NCBI GenBank assembly: GCA_027603945.1
Contig: JADIIU010000107.1
Span: forward strand, 1-44,151
Direction of reading: 5' to 3'
Origin: Terramyces sp. JEL0728
Taxonomy: Eukaryota > Chytridiomycota > Chytridiomycetes > Rhizophydiales > Terramycetaceae
Length of the DNA stretch: 44,151 nucleotides
Positions within the stretch are counted from its first letter, which is position 1; each line of letters begins with the position of its first letter. Position numbers and translations under genes: made by a program. The notes below the pieces were generated by a model. The model did not search any database, was not told the origin of the DNA, and saw nothing but the letters and a program-made list of their open reading frames with translations. Of the stretch, positions 21,081 through 31,153 are shown one piece after another.

Positions 21081-21217
21081 ATGGCTGGGCTAAATCTGTA
21101 TGCTCATTGCCCCAATGCGTAGTCAATGTTAAAAGCCATTGGCAATCGAATTTCTAAATGTAGAACAACGAGTAATATTCACATGTAATTTATTAATCCT
21201 TTTGATGCCCCATTTGT

Positions 21218-21700
21218 CTATCGCATTAATTGGTCAATGATATCCAGCACGGCCCGATTATCGCCAGGCTTATACTTTTCAAGTCCATGTCTTGCGAAAC
21301 CATCTTTAAGGTTTTCCAGCACACAGCCCGCAATATACCCATCCTTTACTAGTTGATCTACGAGTTCTTGTTGATGATTATCCATCAAATCTGTATTTAC
21401 CACAGCTATAATATGTTTCTGCAGTTCCAACGCTTCCAGGATCGTTCCTGACCCACCTGCGCTTATAATAATATCCGCAGCCATCAAATCTTCTCGAATA
21501 GAGGGTTTATAATCGTACACCTCTGATTCTATTCCAATTGTCGGCTTCAAGGATTTCCCGTATTGTACAGTCAGTTTCGCACATCCGATTTCACTGCGAT
21601 TAAAATAAACAAACTAGAGGAAATCTTGGAAATCTTTTCTTGATATATATTGAATCAACTTTTCAAATTTTGTAGTCCCAACAGTAACAAAAACCTTCAT
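21218..21700 (-). CDS. ALG13: UDP-N-acetylglucosamine transferase catalytic subunit ALG13
   Basis: Exons 21700-21615 and 21593-21218 with a 21-nt intron give 153 residues, the usual length of fungal Alg13. Together with the membrane anchor Alg14 it adds the second GlcNAc to the dolichol-linked oligosaccharide on the cytosolic face of the ER. The start MKVFVTVGTTKFEKLI is the family's N-terminal Rossmann strand and loop. The sugar-nucleotide motif ADIIISAGGSGTILEALELQKHIIAVVNTDLMDNHQQELVDQL is complete. There is no TM segment and no OTU extension (as in animal ALG13). I did not find ALG14 in the window. Confidence 0.93.
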
Positions 21701-21730
21701 TGAAAAATTGTAAAAAATACATCTATTTAT

Positions 21731-21997
21731 TTGTATAGGGGTTATTATCACCTGGCCGCACAATATAAGGATTATCGTCTACAGCGCGCACAAGTATATC
21801 ACTACGAGGATAGTGAATTGGATGCAGATCCTCTTGATAATTCTCGAATTCAGTCTGATGAGCAATTTCCTACAATCAATCAGCAAGTACCGTTCTACCA
21901 TAAGTTGATTTTTTCAGATTGTTCAAGTGTTCATGTGCTGATATTGGACAATCTAGGAGATGGTGATGATTGTAGAGAAACCATGTATATCGTCTAA
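21731..21997 (+). CDS. Uncharacterised open frame lacking an ATG
   Basis: An 88-codon open frame starts just after TTTGTATAG, which looks like a 3' splice site, but I cannot find a first exon: the only upstream space is ALG13 on the other strand. The translation is hydrophilic (YKDYRLQRAQVYHYEDSELD) and not recognised. An alternative continuation using a 22-nt intron-like segment near 21940-21960 opens a further frame to about 22056. The rest of 21998-22257 holds nothing I recognise. It may be chance. Confidence 0.2.
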   Translation: MYRGYYHLAAQYKDYRLQRAQVYHYEDSELDADPLDNSRIQSDEQFPTINQQVPFYHKLIFSDCSSVHVLILDNLGDGDDCRETMYIV

Positions 21998-22257
21998 TCA
22001 GAGTAGCCGCGGGTATTGCAGAGCAAGATGGCATATAATTGACCTATTTTGATTGTCTAGATATTTATATTCATGGTTGTTTGTTGTCTCTGGCGATTGT
22101 TACGCGTCCGTCAAAACTCAGATTCGAGTCTCGATCTCAAGCCGAAACTCCGAATCTAAACAGAACCAAGAACAGTTTCCGGACTGCCAAATCATAAACG
22201 CAATTATTCTTTAAATCAAATATAATTGTCAATTCCATTTTTTTACTGTTTCAATTT

Positions 22258-22267
22258 TTGACGCGTT
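22258..22267 (+). promoter_or_regulatory. TTGACGCGTT element before the Tubby gene
   Basis: TTGACGCGTT, 7 nt upstream of the ATG at 22275 and in the same orientation as at RSP4/6. A second ACGCGT core lies further upstream near 22103. Confidence 0.5.
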
Positions 22268-22274
22268 TACTATA

Positions 22275-24340
22275 ATGATGATGAATGAAGGTATTGAAAA
22301 AGTAATAAAAGAATCTACAAGTATTGAAGATCAAAGAATTCAAGTCAAATTGCTCAAGAAGGAATTGAAAGCGTGGGAGTATAAATTCCAACTGGAATAT
22401 GGCAGGAAACCAGACAAGCAAGACATTGCCTCGATATCTGAAGTTGGTACGATTTGGTTTAACTGGAGCAAATAGATACAAGGCATATGCAAAGTTAAAA
22501 GCCTATGTTGACAGGCAAGAGGAATCTGCAAAGGAAAAGGTACATTCCTCAGACACGACAATTGTACGGTCTGTAGAGCAGCCAGCTTCTCCAATTCAAC
22601 CTAGCCCAAAACAGGACAAGAGAGGAGTAACAGCAACCATCATTTCTAAAGAATATTTAATTTCGTCACTTCAGCAAGAAAATGACACTCTGGCAGAAGT
22701 ACATGAAGAACCAAAACCAGAAACTAAAGGAGTACCAAAGTTCAAGGTCCGCAAGGCAAATATTGGAGCCGGGCCTGTTGCTACAGTAACATGTTTTAAA
22801 ATTAGGCTGACGTTGGATCCAACATGTCCAGGTTCAATAAGCGGGTTGTTCAAACTGAAACACCTGCGGAAGTCCAAGTAGCGCAGGAATTACCATTACC
22901 GGCTTATACAAAACATTCGAATAGTGTAACAGACCTGAACAACCCTGAATTGAACGAATTTTTCCAAAGGAGACAACAATTGGAAAACATTGCGGCTCCA
23001 CATAAACTTGAACCGCTTGAGCCAGAAAAAAAGGTAGCTCAAGGATCAGGAGAGTTGGATCAACCCAAACTGAGTCCCATTTCAACAAGTATTGCCCCTA
23101 AAGTCGTTCATGTACACGGGGATGAACCAGATTTGCCTCAAGTTGTTGCAACCCCAGGTGAGGTTAGAAAATCATCAGTTAAAAAGAATATCCCGCCGCC
23201 AGAGTACAGCGGAAATGAAATTCCAGATCTAACAGAGATAGCACCTCCACCACTTCCAAAAAGACGAAGCACTAAAGAGGAAATTGTTGATGAACAGGAG
23301 AGATCTCTGTGGAATGTTGCAAAAATTGACAAACAGACTAATGAGGGGTCTGGAAGCATTCCTACCTCTGACCCAACTTCCATCGTCACGTCTGACGAAA
23401 ACTTGGAAAATGTTGGCCAATTACAAGACCCTCAAGATTCCAGTGAGGAAATTTCGCCATCAAAGTTGGCGGTTGGTGTGGAGGATGTTATCGAACAGCA
23501 AACCGATAAGCCTGTAGAAAGTACTTTCGTCCATGATTTCATAAATGCCCCAGTCAAGACACTCCCATCACTGATTGTCCACGATCTCTTCCAGTAACTA
23601 ATATTAATATAGAAAGGTGCCAAAAGAAGGTGTATTGCGCTGCAAGCTATTCCGTAAAAAGAATCTCTTGGGACAAACCAACCCAACGTACATTTTGCAC
23701 AACGAGCAAGATAACTCTGTGCTTGTCAGCGCCAAACGAATGTTGCTATCAAAATCCGTCAATTACATTATTTCCGATAATGCGGATGATATTAACAAAG
23801 ACTCAATCCACTATATCGCTAAACTAAAGTAAAATATCCTGACGCCAGGGCAAACTTTAAGAGAACAAACTTTATCTTGAGTGATGTTAGAAACAGGGAT
23901 CTCAAAGAGCTCTCTGTGATTATTTATAGCAAGAATGTCTTGCCAAGAGAATTAAAAGTTGGAATCAAAGCAATGGATGTCGAATATAATGTAAATATCC
24001 CTAACCTAGACAAAATTCACTGACGACATTACTGGTGATTTCAAAGCCAATATTGAAAAAAAGTTACTGTTTTTGAAGAACAAAGCGCCAAGATGGAACG
24101 AAGCAACACAGTCCCACTGTTTGAATTTCGGAGGAAGAGTCACACAGCCTTCCATTAAAAATATGCAATTAATCAGCAGCGTTATTGGAGGTAAGGGCTA
24201 TCTAACAAGAAAACTATAACGTTTTACAATTTGGCCGATGTGGTCCAGATTATTTTTCACTCGATGTTCGTTGGCCAATGTCTCCAATAGAAGCTTTCGG
24301 AATTGCTCTTACAACTTTTGATGCCTACGATAGCGCTTAA
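22275..24340 (+). CDS. Tubby-domain protein with FAM13A/Sld2-like N-terminal helices
   Basis: Exons 22275-22446, 22469-22785, 22806-23593, 23613-23828, 23849-23990, 24010-24190 and 24210-24340 (introns 22, 20, 19, 20, 19, 19 nt) give 648 residues. Residues about 426-648 are a complete Tubby domain: [88 protein letters not shown] and the signature end [18 protein letters not shown]. Tubby proteins bind PI(4,5)P2 and carry receptors into cilia with IFT-A. The N-terminus ([28 protein letters not shown], then [11 protein letters not shown]) resembles the short helical module of FAM13A and Sld2/RecQL4. The 300-residue linker is disordered and proline-rich. The linkage is supported by phase-consistent introns throughout. 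Confidence 0.9.
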
Positions 24341-24415
24341 TATATCTCTATTATAATTATTTTATATCCACGGATATTCCCATGTATAAATACAATGGTG
24401 CGGGAAAAATAGGAA

Positions 24416-25576
24416 ATGCAACTAGAATCAAAGACTGCAAAGGCACAAAGTCATTCTAGTGCAAATGCTCCATCCAGTTCAAAAGCACCAAAAAGTCAGC
24501 AGACCCCAAGGACTCAGCATTCGTTGGAGACTAATATCGCGAAATTGGATGATGCTAAAAAACAAATACTTACCAGCGAAGCAGTAATACAAAAGCTATT
24601 CTCACCTTCAGAGCAAAGTTTACCTTCCCATGAAAGTGATTTGGAATTGGAAGACGCGAATATCAACGAATCTCAGCATAGTTTGATTGATTATTCGCAG
24701 GATTTCAAAAAAAAATTGGAATACAAAGGATTCAAAACGGTGCTAACAGGTGAAGATAATTCGTTACAGCGCTCACTGGGTACATTTCCCTGATTTTAGC
24801 TCATCAACTGTATGGCGATCCAGACCTATATGAAAAAATAGACAAAATGATTTACAATAAACAAGAAGACTACCTGCAAGCGGTAGCAAACGCATACAAT
24901 CAACCAATCCATATCCATAAAACTATCCCAAATGACGGTGTGCAAGTGGTTACACCGCATTCCTTAGATTTTGGGCTTTCCTTGAATTTGCTCCAGTACG
25001 GCAACGATTTATTTTGTTCTTTGGTTTCTGGGAAAAAAGTAACTGTAAATCATTACTAACAAGATATCCGAAGAAAAAAGATACATGGATTCTTTCAATG
25101 ATCTGGATTTGGACGATGAGATTGCCAAAGAATTTATGAACAATTATGAATGGACTGAGCTGGATCAAAAAAAGCTTCAGCTTACCAAATTGGGGCCAGG
25201 CAGTCTGCAAGATAACATTAATCTGATGGAAACGCAAAGCACATCGTATCAGGAATTAGATTTACATGATATGAATGAATGCAGCAGCTCACTAGGCACA
25301 AGAGTTAGGTCAACAAACTTTTCCCCTCCAATCAGCAGAAGATACAGCGATCAAAGCAGTTTAAACGAAGACGAATTTCGAGATTTGCAAAAAGCGTTAG
25401 AAGAATCTCTGCACGACATCCCGAACCAAGAGTCATACGATCCTTACGATGAAGAATTACAAATTGTTTTAGAATTATCGAGAAGAGAAAGTTTACCAAA
25501 TGGCCAGGGATCTGCAGCGAAAGGAAAGGCACAAGACCAGGGATACGTGGGTAAAGGTAAAGCACCAATGAAATAA
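24416..25576 (+). CDS. OTU-like protein with lost catalytic residues and C-terminal UIMs
   Basis: Exons 24416-24779, 24800-25044 and 25064-25576 (introns 20 and 19 nt) give 373 residues. After a Ser-rich N-terminus, FKTVLTGEDNSLQRSLAHQLYGD aligns with the OTU deubiquitinase signature (DGNCLFRALxxQLYG), but the catalytic Cys is Ser116. The C-terminal strand GNDLFCSLVS corresponds to HYNSVV, with Leu192 at the catalytic His position. The intervening core is shorter than in active OTUs. Two ubiquitin-interacting motifs follow: EFRDLQKALEESLHD and EELQIVLELSRRES (about 310-350). It is probably a ubiquitin-binding pseudoenzyme. The second intron has an alternative GT six bases earlier, which keeps frame. 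Assignment to OTU rests on motif alignment by eye. Confidence 0.65.
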
Positions 25577-25790
25577 TGTATGATCAACTCAAAGTTTCAT
25601 TGCAACAATGCAATAAAATTCTGTTATTAATCATTTGGTTTTTGCCCGTGTTTACCGCAGATTTCAGGAGTCAAAAAGCGGTGATAATGAGGCAGAAAAG
25701 ACTTGAAAACGTGGTTAGTGTCAAACAGACAGTAACAACATTTTCAAAAATCTAAAAAAAAAAATTCACACATTATATTGGTCACGTGAT

Positions 25791-26620
25791 TCAAAAAATA
25801 GATTGTAGCCTCTTCATTTCGTCGTAGATCAGGGCATCTAATTCAGCGCCATCCACCTCGCCGTACAAATCAGCTTTAGGGCCATATTCTGGCGTGATGG
25901 AACTGAATGTCCTTTCTAAAACTTGTTTCCAAACATTTTCAAAGTAGTCCTTAAATTCCTTGCTAATTGTTTTAGGATCATACTGAGATCTTTGGCTGGT
26001 GCCTAGGTTAGCGGTGAATACCTAAACGTGCATGAATATGACGCGTTTGTTTTAGTACAGGTTTCAAAGTATCGATAGGAATCAACCGTTCAGCAACAAT
26101 AACCCAGTGAGACAGATCCAGAGTAAAAGTAAGATCTGGAAGCTTCTTTAATAGTCTCAGCGCAACCCATGGTGAATAAAGAATCCTGCCTAAATTAACG
26201 GCGATTACCTCTATGAGTTTCGTGGGAAAAGGTGAATTCAGATTCAGCTTGAATCTCCAACACAGAATTAAAAAAGCTTTCAGCGTCTTCTTGACTAAAT
26301 TCATCAGATCCAGAATGGCAATTTACATGGCTGGGCTTCACCGGAACTTGCTTTAATATATCAATTTGCTTTATGAAATTAGTAACGTGCTGATCTACGC
26401 TAATTGATTCACAAGGGCCCTCGTAATCTGTCCATGAAGAATACAACCCGCAAATCCATTTAAGATCGTGCTGAGCCAATAGATTAAAGAATCGTGGTGA
26501 TGGAAATTGAGCGTCTTTGATTGATGCTTCAACCCCAGCAAAGCCTTGCTGTTTTAATATTGGAAATATCGCTTCCCAGTCTGGCCCCATCCCCCACAAT
26601 GAACGGAACATTTCTACCAT
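25791..26620 (-). CDS. Xylose-isomerase-like TIM-barrel sugar isomerase/epimerase
   Basis: Exons 26620-26209, 26189-26022 and 26002-25791, with two 19-nt introns, give 263 residues. Pattern of the AP-endonuclease-2/sugar phosphate isomerase fold: an N-terminal strand and helix (FRSLWGMGPDWEAIFPILKQQGFAGVEAS), HVNCHSGSDEFS, the metal-binding HETHRGRILYSPWVALRLL, FTLDLSHWVIVAERL and RHIHARLGTSQRSQYDP. Glu in HETHRG, Asp in LDLSHW, and His and Arg in HIHARLG are typical ligands of the divalent metal. Substrate is not deducible. The frame is open upstream of the ATG as far as an AG at about 26682, so a longer N-terminus with an atypical 32-nt intron cannot be excluded. Confidence 0.85.
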
Positions 26621-26664
26621 TGTGATTACTTTTTTTAAAAAGCCAAAATTTAAAATATCCTCAG

Positions 26665-26811
26665 CTATGGCATACAGCTGCCAAGTCTACTCGACCAGGA
26701 TGCACATGCCAATTCTACACTAGATTTCCTGAATCCAGCCCCATGCAGTCGTAACTTATCAGCAATCTCAGTTCCTTGGATCTTCAATTCCATCTGAGCA
26801 TGCTTGACCAT
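26665..26811 (-). CDS. Hypothetical 48-residue ORF
   Basis: An ATG-initiated minus-strand frame fills the gap between the isomerase start and SF3A3. It begins MVKHAQMELKIQGTEIADKL, with coding-like composition, and ends SRLGSCMP. No intron with the usual branch signal fits, and I recognise no family. It could be an independent microprotein, a 5' exon of the isomerase gene, or chance. Confidence 0.25.
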   Translation of the reverse strand: MVKHAQMELKIQGTEIADKLRLHGAGFRKSSVELACASWSSRLGSCMP

Positions 26812-26881
26812 ACAATAGGGATCTCATTGAGACAACCGTATAAATAAAAGTGAACTCAAATTTTTTTTAAAAGATCTAAAA

Positions 26882-28328
26882 ATGCAAACTACAATGGAAA
26901 ATACCAGGCAGTATTTTGAAGATTTAGACAGACTGGAAGCTTCGTCAGTCTACCAAATGACTCAGAAAACAGGGACATATCGTGATAAAATCTTGCAGCA
27001 GAAACGAATTTCTGATTTTGTAAATGAAATCCAATCCAAATCAAAAGAGATTGTAACCATTTACCAAACAGATTTCAAACAGCAGGTTGATAAAATGACA
27101 GATTTCAACTCATTCTATGAGCAATTAAAAGAAATCAAGGATTTTTACAAAAACAAACCAAATGAACTTGTTTCTGCTTTTGATCCGTCTGTTCTATTGA
27201 CGGACTATGAAATTCAAGAGTTGGATGGGTTATTCAGTGGCGAAGAAGGCTATGGACGACAACTGGACTTGCATGATTTGTTTTTGGAATACCTGAACTT
27301 GCCTTCAATTGCAAGAATCACTTACTTGTCGTACTTGGACAGATTTGACAGATTCAAAGACTACAGTGAGGAATTGAAACAAAAGAAAGACTATTTTGAA
27401 TATATTTGGAAACTAAAAGAATACCTATTTGGATGGATCAAGAGATCTCAACCACTATTTAATCTGGAAGAAATGCAAGGTGAAATTAAAAAGCGATTTG
27501 AAATGTTATGGAAGGAGGGACAAGTTCCGCTATGGGAGAAACAGCTTGCGCCAATCAGAAATCCAGATTTATACTGTGTTGCCTGCGACAAACATTTTGC
27601 AAAAGATACCGTATTCAAAGCCCATGAAACTGGAAAGAAACATATCAAGGCAGCGAAAGAGCTGAACGGCCCAGTTTCGAAAGAACAGCGAATGAAAGAA
27701 CGCGAGTTGGTTGAATATGAAAAAAACAAGCAATTGGCTGAAACAGAATACAATATCACATTAATAATGAAGCACTTGAAAGAAGTGCGAGAAGACACAA
27801 AGGCGCATATTGAAAGAAAGCAGGCATTGACAGAAAAAGAACGCTTGGATGATGCTGAAGAATTACCGGTGGTAATTCAAGAGGAGGATGAGCAAGTGGA
27901 AGATGAAAAATTATATAACCCATTGAAATTACCTATGGGATGGGATGATAAACCAATTCCATTCTGGCTATATAAACTACACGGACTAGGCGTGGAATAT
28001 CCTTGCGAAATCTGCGGAGGATACATCTATATGGGAAGAAAGGCTTTTGATAAGCATTTCCAAGAATGGAGACATGCACATGGTATGAGAGTGCTCGGAA
28101 TCCCAAATGGAAGGTAAACCCACATTTAACTAGATTTTTCCAAGATATCACTAGTATCCAAGATGCCTACGCACTGGCAGAGAAACTAAAGCAACAGGCA
28201 AAGAACGAATCGTTGAATCCAGATATAATTGAAGAATACGAAGATGACGAAGGCAATGTATACAACAAGAAAACTTATGAAGGTTGCTGTAGATTAATTT
28301 AGATTTGAAGCGACAAGGTTTGATTTAA
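26882..28328 (+). CDS. PRP9: Splicing factor 3A subunit 3 (SF3a60/Prp9)
   Basis: Exons 26882-28113, 28134-28282 and 28303-28328, with two 20-nt introns and a last coding exon of only 26 nt, give 468 residues. SF3A3 joins the U2 snRNP that engages the branch point. Family features: LLQQ-like N-terminal helices (MENTRQYFEDLDRLEASSVYQM), a central FxxFY region (FNSFYEQLKEIKDFYKNKP), SYLDRFDRF, a C2H2 zinc finger YCVACDKHFAKDTVFKAHETGKKH, and the C-terminal matrin-type finger YPCEICGGYIYMGRKAFDKHFQEWRHAHGMRVLGIPN followed by DITSIQDAYALAEKLK and GNVYNKKTYEDLKRQGLI, the usual exact C-terminus. It is a core spliceosome gene in a genome where introns are about 20 nt, so its branch-site complex is of special interest. 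Confidence 0.95.
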
Positions 28329-28429
28329 TAAATCGTAATTCACTTTAACTGCTTTGTGTTTGCTGAGTGCATTGCTACTGAGCCAATAGAACAGACGAAT
28401 AGCATACCAGCCATTCAACAAGAACACAG

Positions 28430-28759
28430 TTACTGGTTTTTATTTTCCTCTATACGATTCCTCGACATCTTGTGTAATTCCTGCATCGCAACTCGGCCTT
28501 GAAATCTACAAAATTCCCACGTTATTAATGATACAGCTGCGAATCCAATTACACCATAATTCATAGATGACCTCCTGTTCCTTGTCATGAAATATCGAGT
28601 AACAAACAATGACAGCCCTGCTGATGTTCCCGATATTATCGACTGGCCAAAGCATGGCATCTGCACTATATTCGACGGCAGAAATTTATTAAAGTCGAAT
28701 TCTTTTAATGCTTGAAATACAGAAACTTTTTCTGGCTTTTGGGGATCTTGCCCATTCAT
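28430..28759 (-). CDS. COX20: Cytochrome c oxidase assembly protein COX20
   Basis: A single exon of 109 residues. COX20 (FAM36A) is an inner-membrane chaperone for newly made Cox2. Visible: a short N-terminal LKEFDFNKFLPSNIVQMPCFGQSIISG, first TM around TSAGLSLFVTRYF, RNRRSSMNYGVIGFAAVSLITWEFCRFQG (second TM and the conserved N-Y, W-E-x-C-R-x-x motif) and a charged tail. The frame is open for 55 codons upstream of the ATG, but that part is antisense to uL10m, so I use the ATG at 28759. It lies head to head with the mitochondrial uL10 gene; only 13 nt separate the start codons. Confidence 0.87.
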   Translation of the reverse strand: MNGQDPQKPEKVSVFQALKEFDFNKFLPSNIVQMPCFGQSIISGTSAGLSLFVTRYFMTRNRRSSMNYGVIGFAAVSLITWEFCRFQGRVAMQELHKMSRNRIEENKNQ

Positions 28760-28772
28760 TTTTTTTTCAAAA
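28760..28772. promoter_or_regulatory. 13-nt intergenic space between divergent start codons
   Basis: The whole interval between the COX20 ATG (minus) and the uL10m ATG (plus) is 13 nt, mostly a T-run followed by CAAA. Transcription of each gene must start inside, or overlap, the other's coding region unless one start codon lies further downstream (uL10m has in-frame ATGs at 28785 and 28791). Confidence 0.5.
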
Positions 28773-29414
28773 ATGATTGCAAGGATGAATATGTTTAGGA
28801 GAATATTTCCAATCAGTCCATACTCAACTAGAATATTCAAGCCATTAACCAATGAGCAAGCAGTATATGCATTGGACAATGTAAAGAAATCCCGCAGAGG
28901 AAATCCAGTCGACCATCGCCGCACATTTTGGTACGCAATCTATTCGCAAATATTACAGTCCAAATATATCTTTGTTTTTCAAAATGTCAATATCCCAGCT
29001 GCCACATTCAAGAAATTGAAACTGGATATTGCGGGTAAGATGGAAACTCTTTCTGTTTGCAATGGGGTGTTCAGGGCTTGCTGCAAGGATAATAAGTTGG
29101 AAAAGTTTGCGAATTTGTTCCAAGGGCCAACTACTATTTTGTTCAGTAATCAAGAAATTGTTCCAGATGTTGTTAAAATTGGAAACAAATATAAACAGCA
29201 TTTGATCCTTGTTGGTGGTAAATTGGATGACTTTATGGTAACAAGCGATACATTCGAAGACGTCAAAAAGTTGCCAAGTAAAGCGCAATTGCTGGGTGAA
29301 TTATTGGGAGTCTTGTCTTACCCAGCTGCCAATATTTCCAGAGTATTACAGCAGTCACCAATGGTATTGGCTGCTTCGTTAGAGCAGTATTCAAAGCAAG
29401 AAAATAAACAATAA
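28773..29414 (+). CDS. Mitochondrial large-subunit ribosomal protein uL10m
   Basis: An intron-less ORF of 213 residues. The N-terminus MIARMNMFRRIFPISPYSTRIF is a typical presequence. The L10 fold follows: VKKSRRGNPVDHRRTFWYAIYSQILQSKYIFVFQN, AATFKKLKLDIAGKM, LFQGPTTILFSNQEIVPDVVKIGNKYKQHLILVGGKLDD and LPSKAQLLGELLGVLSYPAANISRVLQQSPMVLAASLEQYSKQ. The LPSKxxLxxxLxGxLxxP segment near the C-terminus is diagnostic for L10/MRPL10. It forms the base of the mitoribosomal stalk, consistent with the neighbouring COX20 in mitochondrial gene expression and assembly. Confidence 0.88.
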   Translation: MIARMNMFRRIFPISPYSTRIFKPLTNEQAVYALDNVKKSRRGNPVDHRRTFWYAIYSQILQSKYIFVFQNVNIPAATFKKLKLDIAGKMETLSVCNGVFRACCKDNKLEKFANLFQGPTTILFSNQEIVPDVVKIGNKYKQHLILVGGKLDDFMVTSDTFEDVKKLPSKAQLLGELLGVLSYPAANISRVLQQSPMVLAASLEQYSKQENKQ

Positions 29415-29466
29415 TCTATCATTGAATTTTGACTGCTTAATTTAAAAGAAATCAATACACAGTTAT

Positions 29467-31139
29467 TTATTCCAGTTTAGGTTTCCATTTGATCTTCTTT
29501 TGCTTAATCGGCCCCCAGATCCTAATTTGATGATCGTCACTGGCCGACGCAAACATTGTGTATCTTGGATTCCAAGCAACTGAATTCACGCAACCTACAT
29601 TAATAGGATATACCTGTATGGCCGCCAAGCTTCTCGATGATATTTCCACTGTCCTTGTGCCAAATATATACCTTATTATCTATTTTAACGACAAAATACC
29701 TTCATTTCCGCAGATTATAAGATTTTCTTCGATGCCAGCAAGGCATGAGCGGATAATAAACCGCCCTGTTTTTTGGCCATAGTATTTCTTAACTACAGAT
29801 TTGGATTCCAAATCCCACAGTTGCATTCTTGAGCTTGAAAGATTCACCAAAAGATGTCGATCGTCTTTGGATAGACATATGGATGTGATTGGGTCTTTTT
29901 CTTCGAATAAACCGATTTCTTCGTAATCTATTAGACTATATATCCGTATTTTCTTGTCGGAACTTATGATTAATTTTTTCCCATCTTTTGTGATTTTGAT
30001 ATCCATGATTCTGATTCCGGGCCAGTGGTGAATTACAGTGCCATCCAACTGCCACAAATACATGGATTTTTCTACACTTCCAGAGACGAATCTAGTTCCG
30101 CACGGCAACCAAGCACAACAATTCACAGGGTCCGCATGTTTGTCGTAGGTTTTCTTTAGTTTTCCCGTTGTAATGTCCCATACATTTAACGTAGTATCAT
30201 TTGATGCTGAAAGTAAAAGTTTGTCATCAGGGCTCCATGCAACATAGCTAATTGCCTGTGTATGATCCTCAAGGATATACTGCACTTTGAAATTCTTGAT
30301 TAATATAAAAAACCTCAACATCCCAAATAATAACCCTGGCGTCTCTTGAAGCAGACGCTAATTTGGTGCCATCGTGTGAAAATGCCATGTACCACACTTC
30401 ATCTCTGTGCTCTTCCAAGACGTGAGTGGTATTCAATGGGAAGTCTTCTCGCTTGCATTCATGGTCAACTAGCAGTGTTTGGCTATCATCCTTATTGTGA
30501 TAAATACAGTCGAAGCGCTGTTTAATTAGCGCCTGTTCAAAAAGGCTATTCAGTCTATTTGGAGGAATGCACATCTCAGGAGACAGATATTCTGAATCAG
30601 CAAGGAATTACTTTGGATTTCAGACAACAAGGACACCCTAGAATTCCCTTCTGATCCATCCCAGTTCCCATTCAGCTGAAGCTCTTCTCGACTAGTGCAT
30701 AATATCAATCTATCTTAGAATAGCATCACCTCGACAGACTATGCAAATCGTCTTGATTGATATTCAAAGGTGTCAGTTCATGCTGTAATGTGTACAGCGC
30801 CTTCTCTACATTATTGCTTTCCAGATATTCCATATATTTCTGCTTTCGCACAAAGAAATACAAATCCTGAATCAATAATAGTTACGTTCATGTGAGCAGT
30901 ATTGGCGATAGCTAACTGGGGGATAATCTCCTCCACTTGCTCCCAATTTCCCGACAAAACACAGTTCCGTAACTTTATCATAATCTGCGATTCTAATTCC
31001 ATTCCGGATTGCTGTTCCAGCTGTAAAGCTATATCTCTACGATTAAGATAGCGTACTTGTAGCCCATGTCCGTTAAACTCTGCAGAATCAATCTCAGGGC
31101 TTCCTTTTCACGGTGAGAATGTTCAAGTACTAGTGGCAT
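29467..31139 (-). CDS. GID7: GID/CTLH E3 ligase subunit Gid7/WDR26
   Basis: Eight exons (31139-31057, 31036-30886, 30866-30730, 30709-30612, 30591-30314, 30294-29700, 29679-29614, 29594-29467) with introns of 20, 19, 20, 20, 19, 20 and 19 nt give 511 residues. The N-terminal LisH/CTLH helices contain LILQSLTDMGYKDIALQLEQQSGMELES and LRNCVLSGNWEQVE, then YFFVRKQKYMEYLESNNVEKALYTLQHELTPL. The middle has NWDGSEGNSRVSLLSEIQKYLSPEMCIPPNRLNSLFEQAL. Seven WD repeats follow from VLEEHRDEVWYMAFSHDGTKLASASRDARVIIWDV to FASASDDHQIRIWGP. WDR26/Gid7 recruits substrates and drives supramolecular assembly of the CTLH ubiquitin ligase. Order of domains and linker motifs make the WDR26 assignment firm. Confidence 0.94.
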
Positions 31140-31153
31140 TTTACAAATTCTTT

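Noticed and set aside
22095..22145. tRNA-like B box (GATTCGAGTC)
   Set aside because: Flanking bases do not pair into a T-arm and no A box or acceptor stem is present.
28329..28429. Minus-strand hydrophobic frame (LNGWYAIRLFYWLSSNALS) between COX20 and SF3A3
   Set aside because: No start codon in frame and no splice acceptor that would join it to a gene; likely 3' UTR.
28760..28924. 55-codon upstream extension of the COX20 frame
   Set aside because: It is antisense to the uL10m coding sequence; family length and the ATG at 28759 favour the short form.
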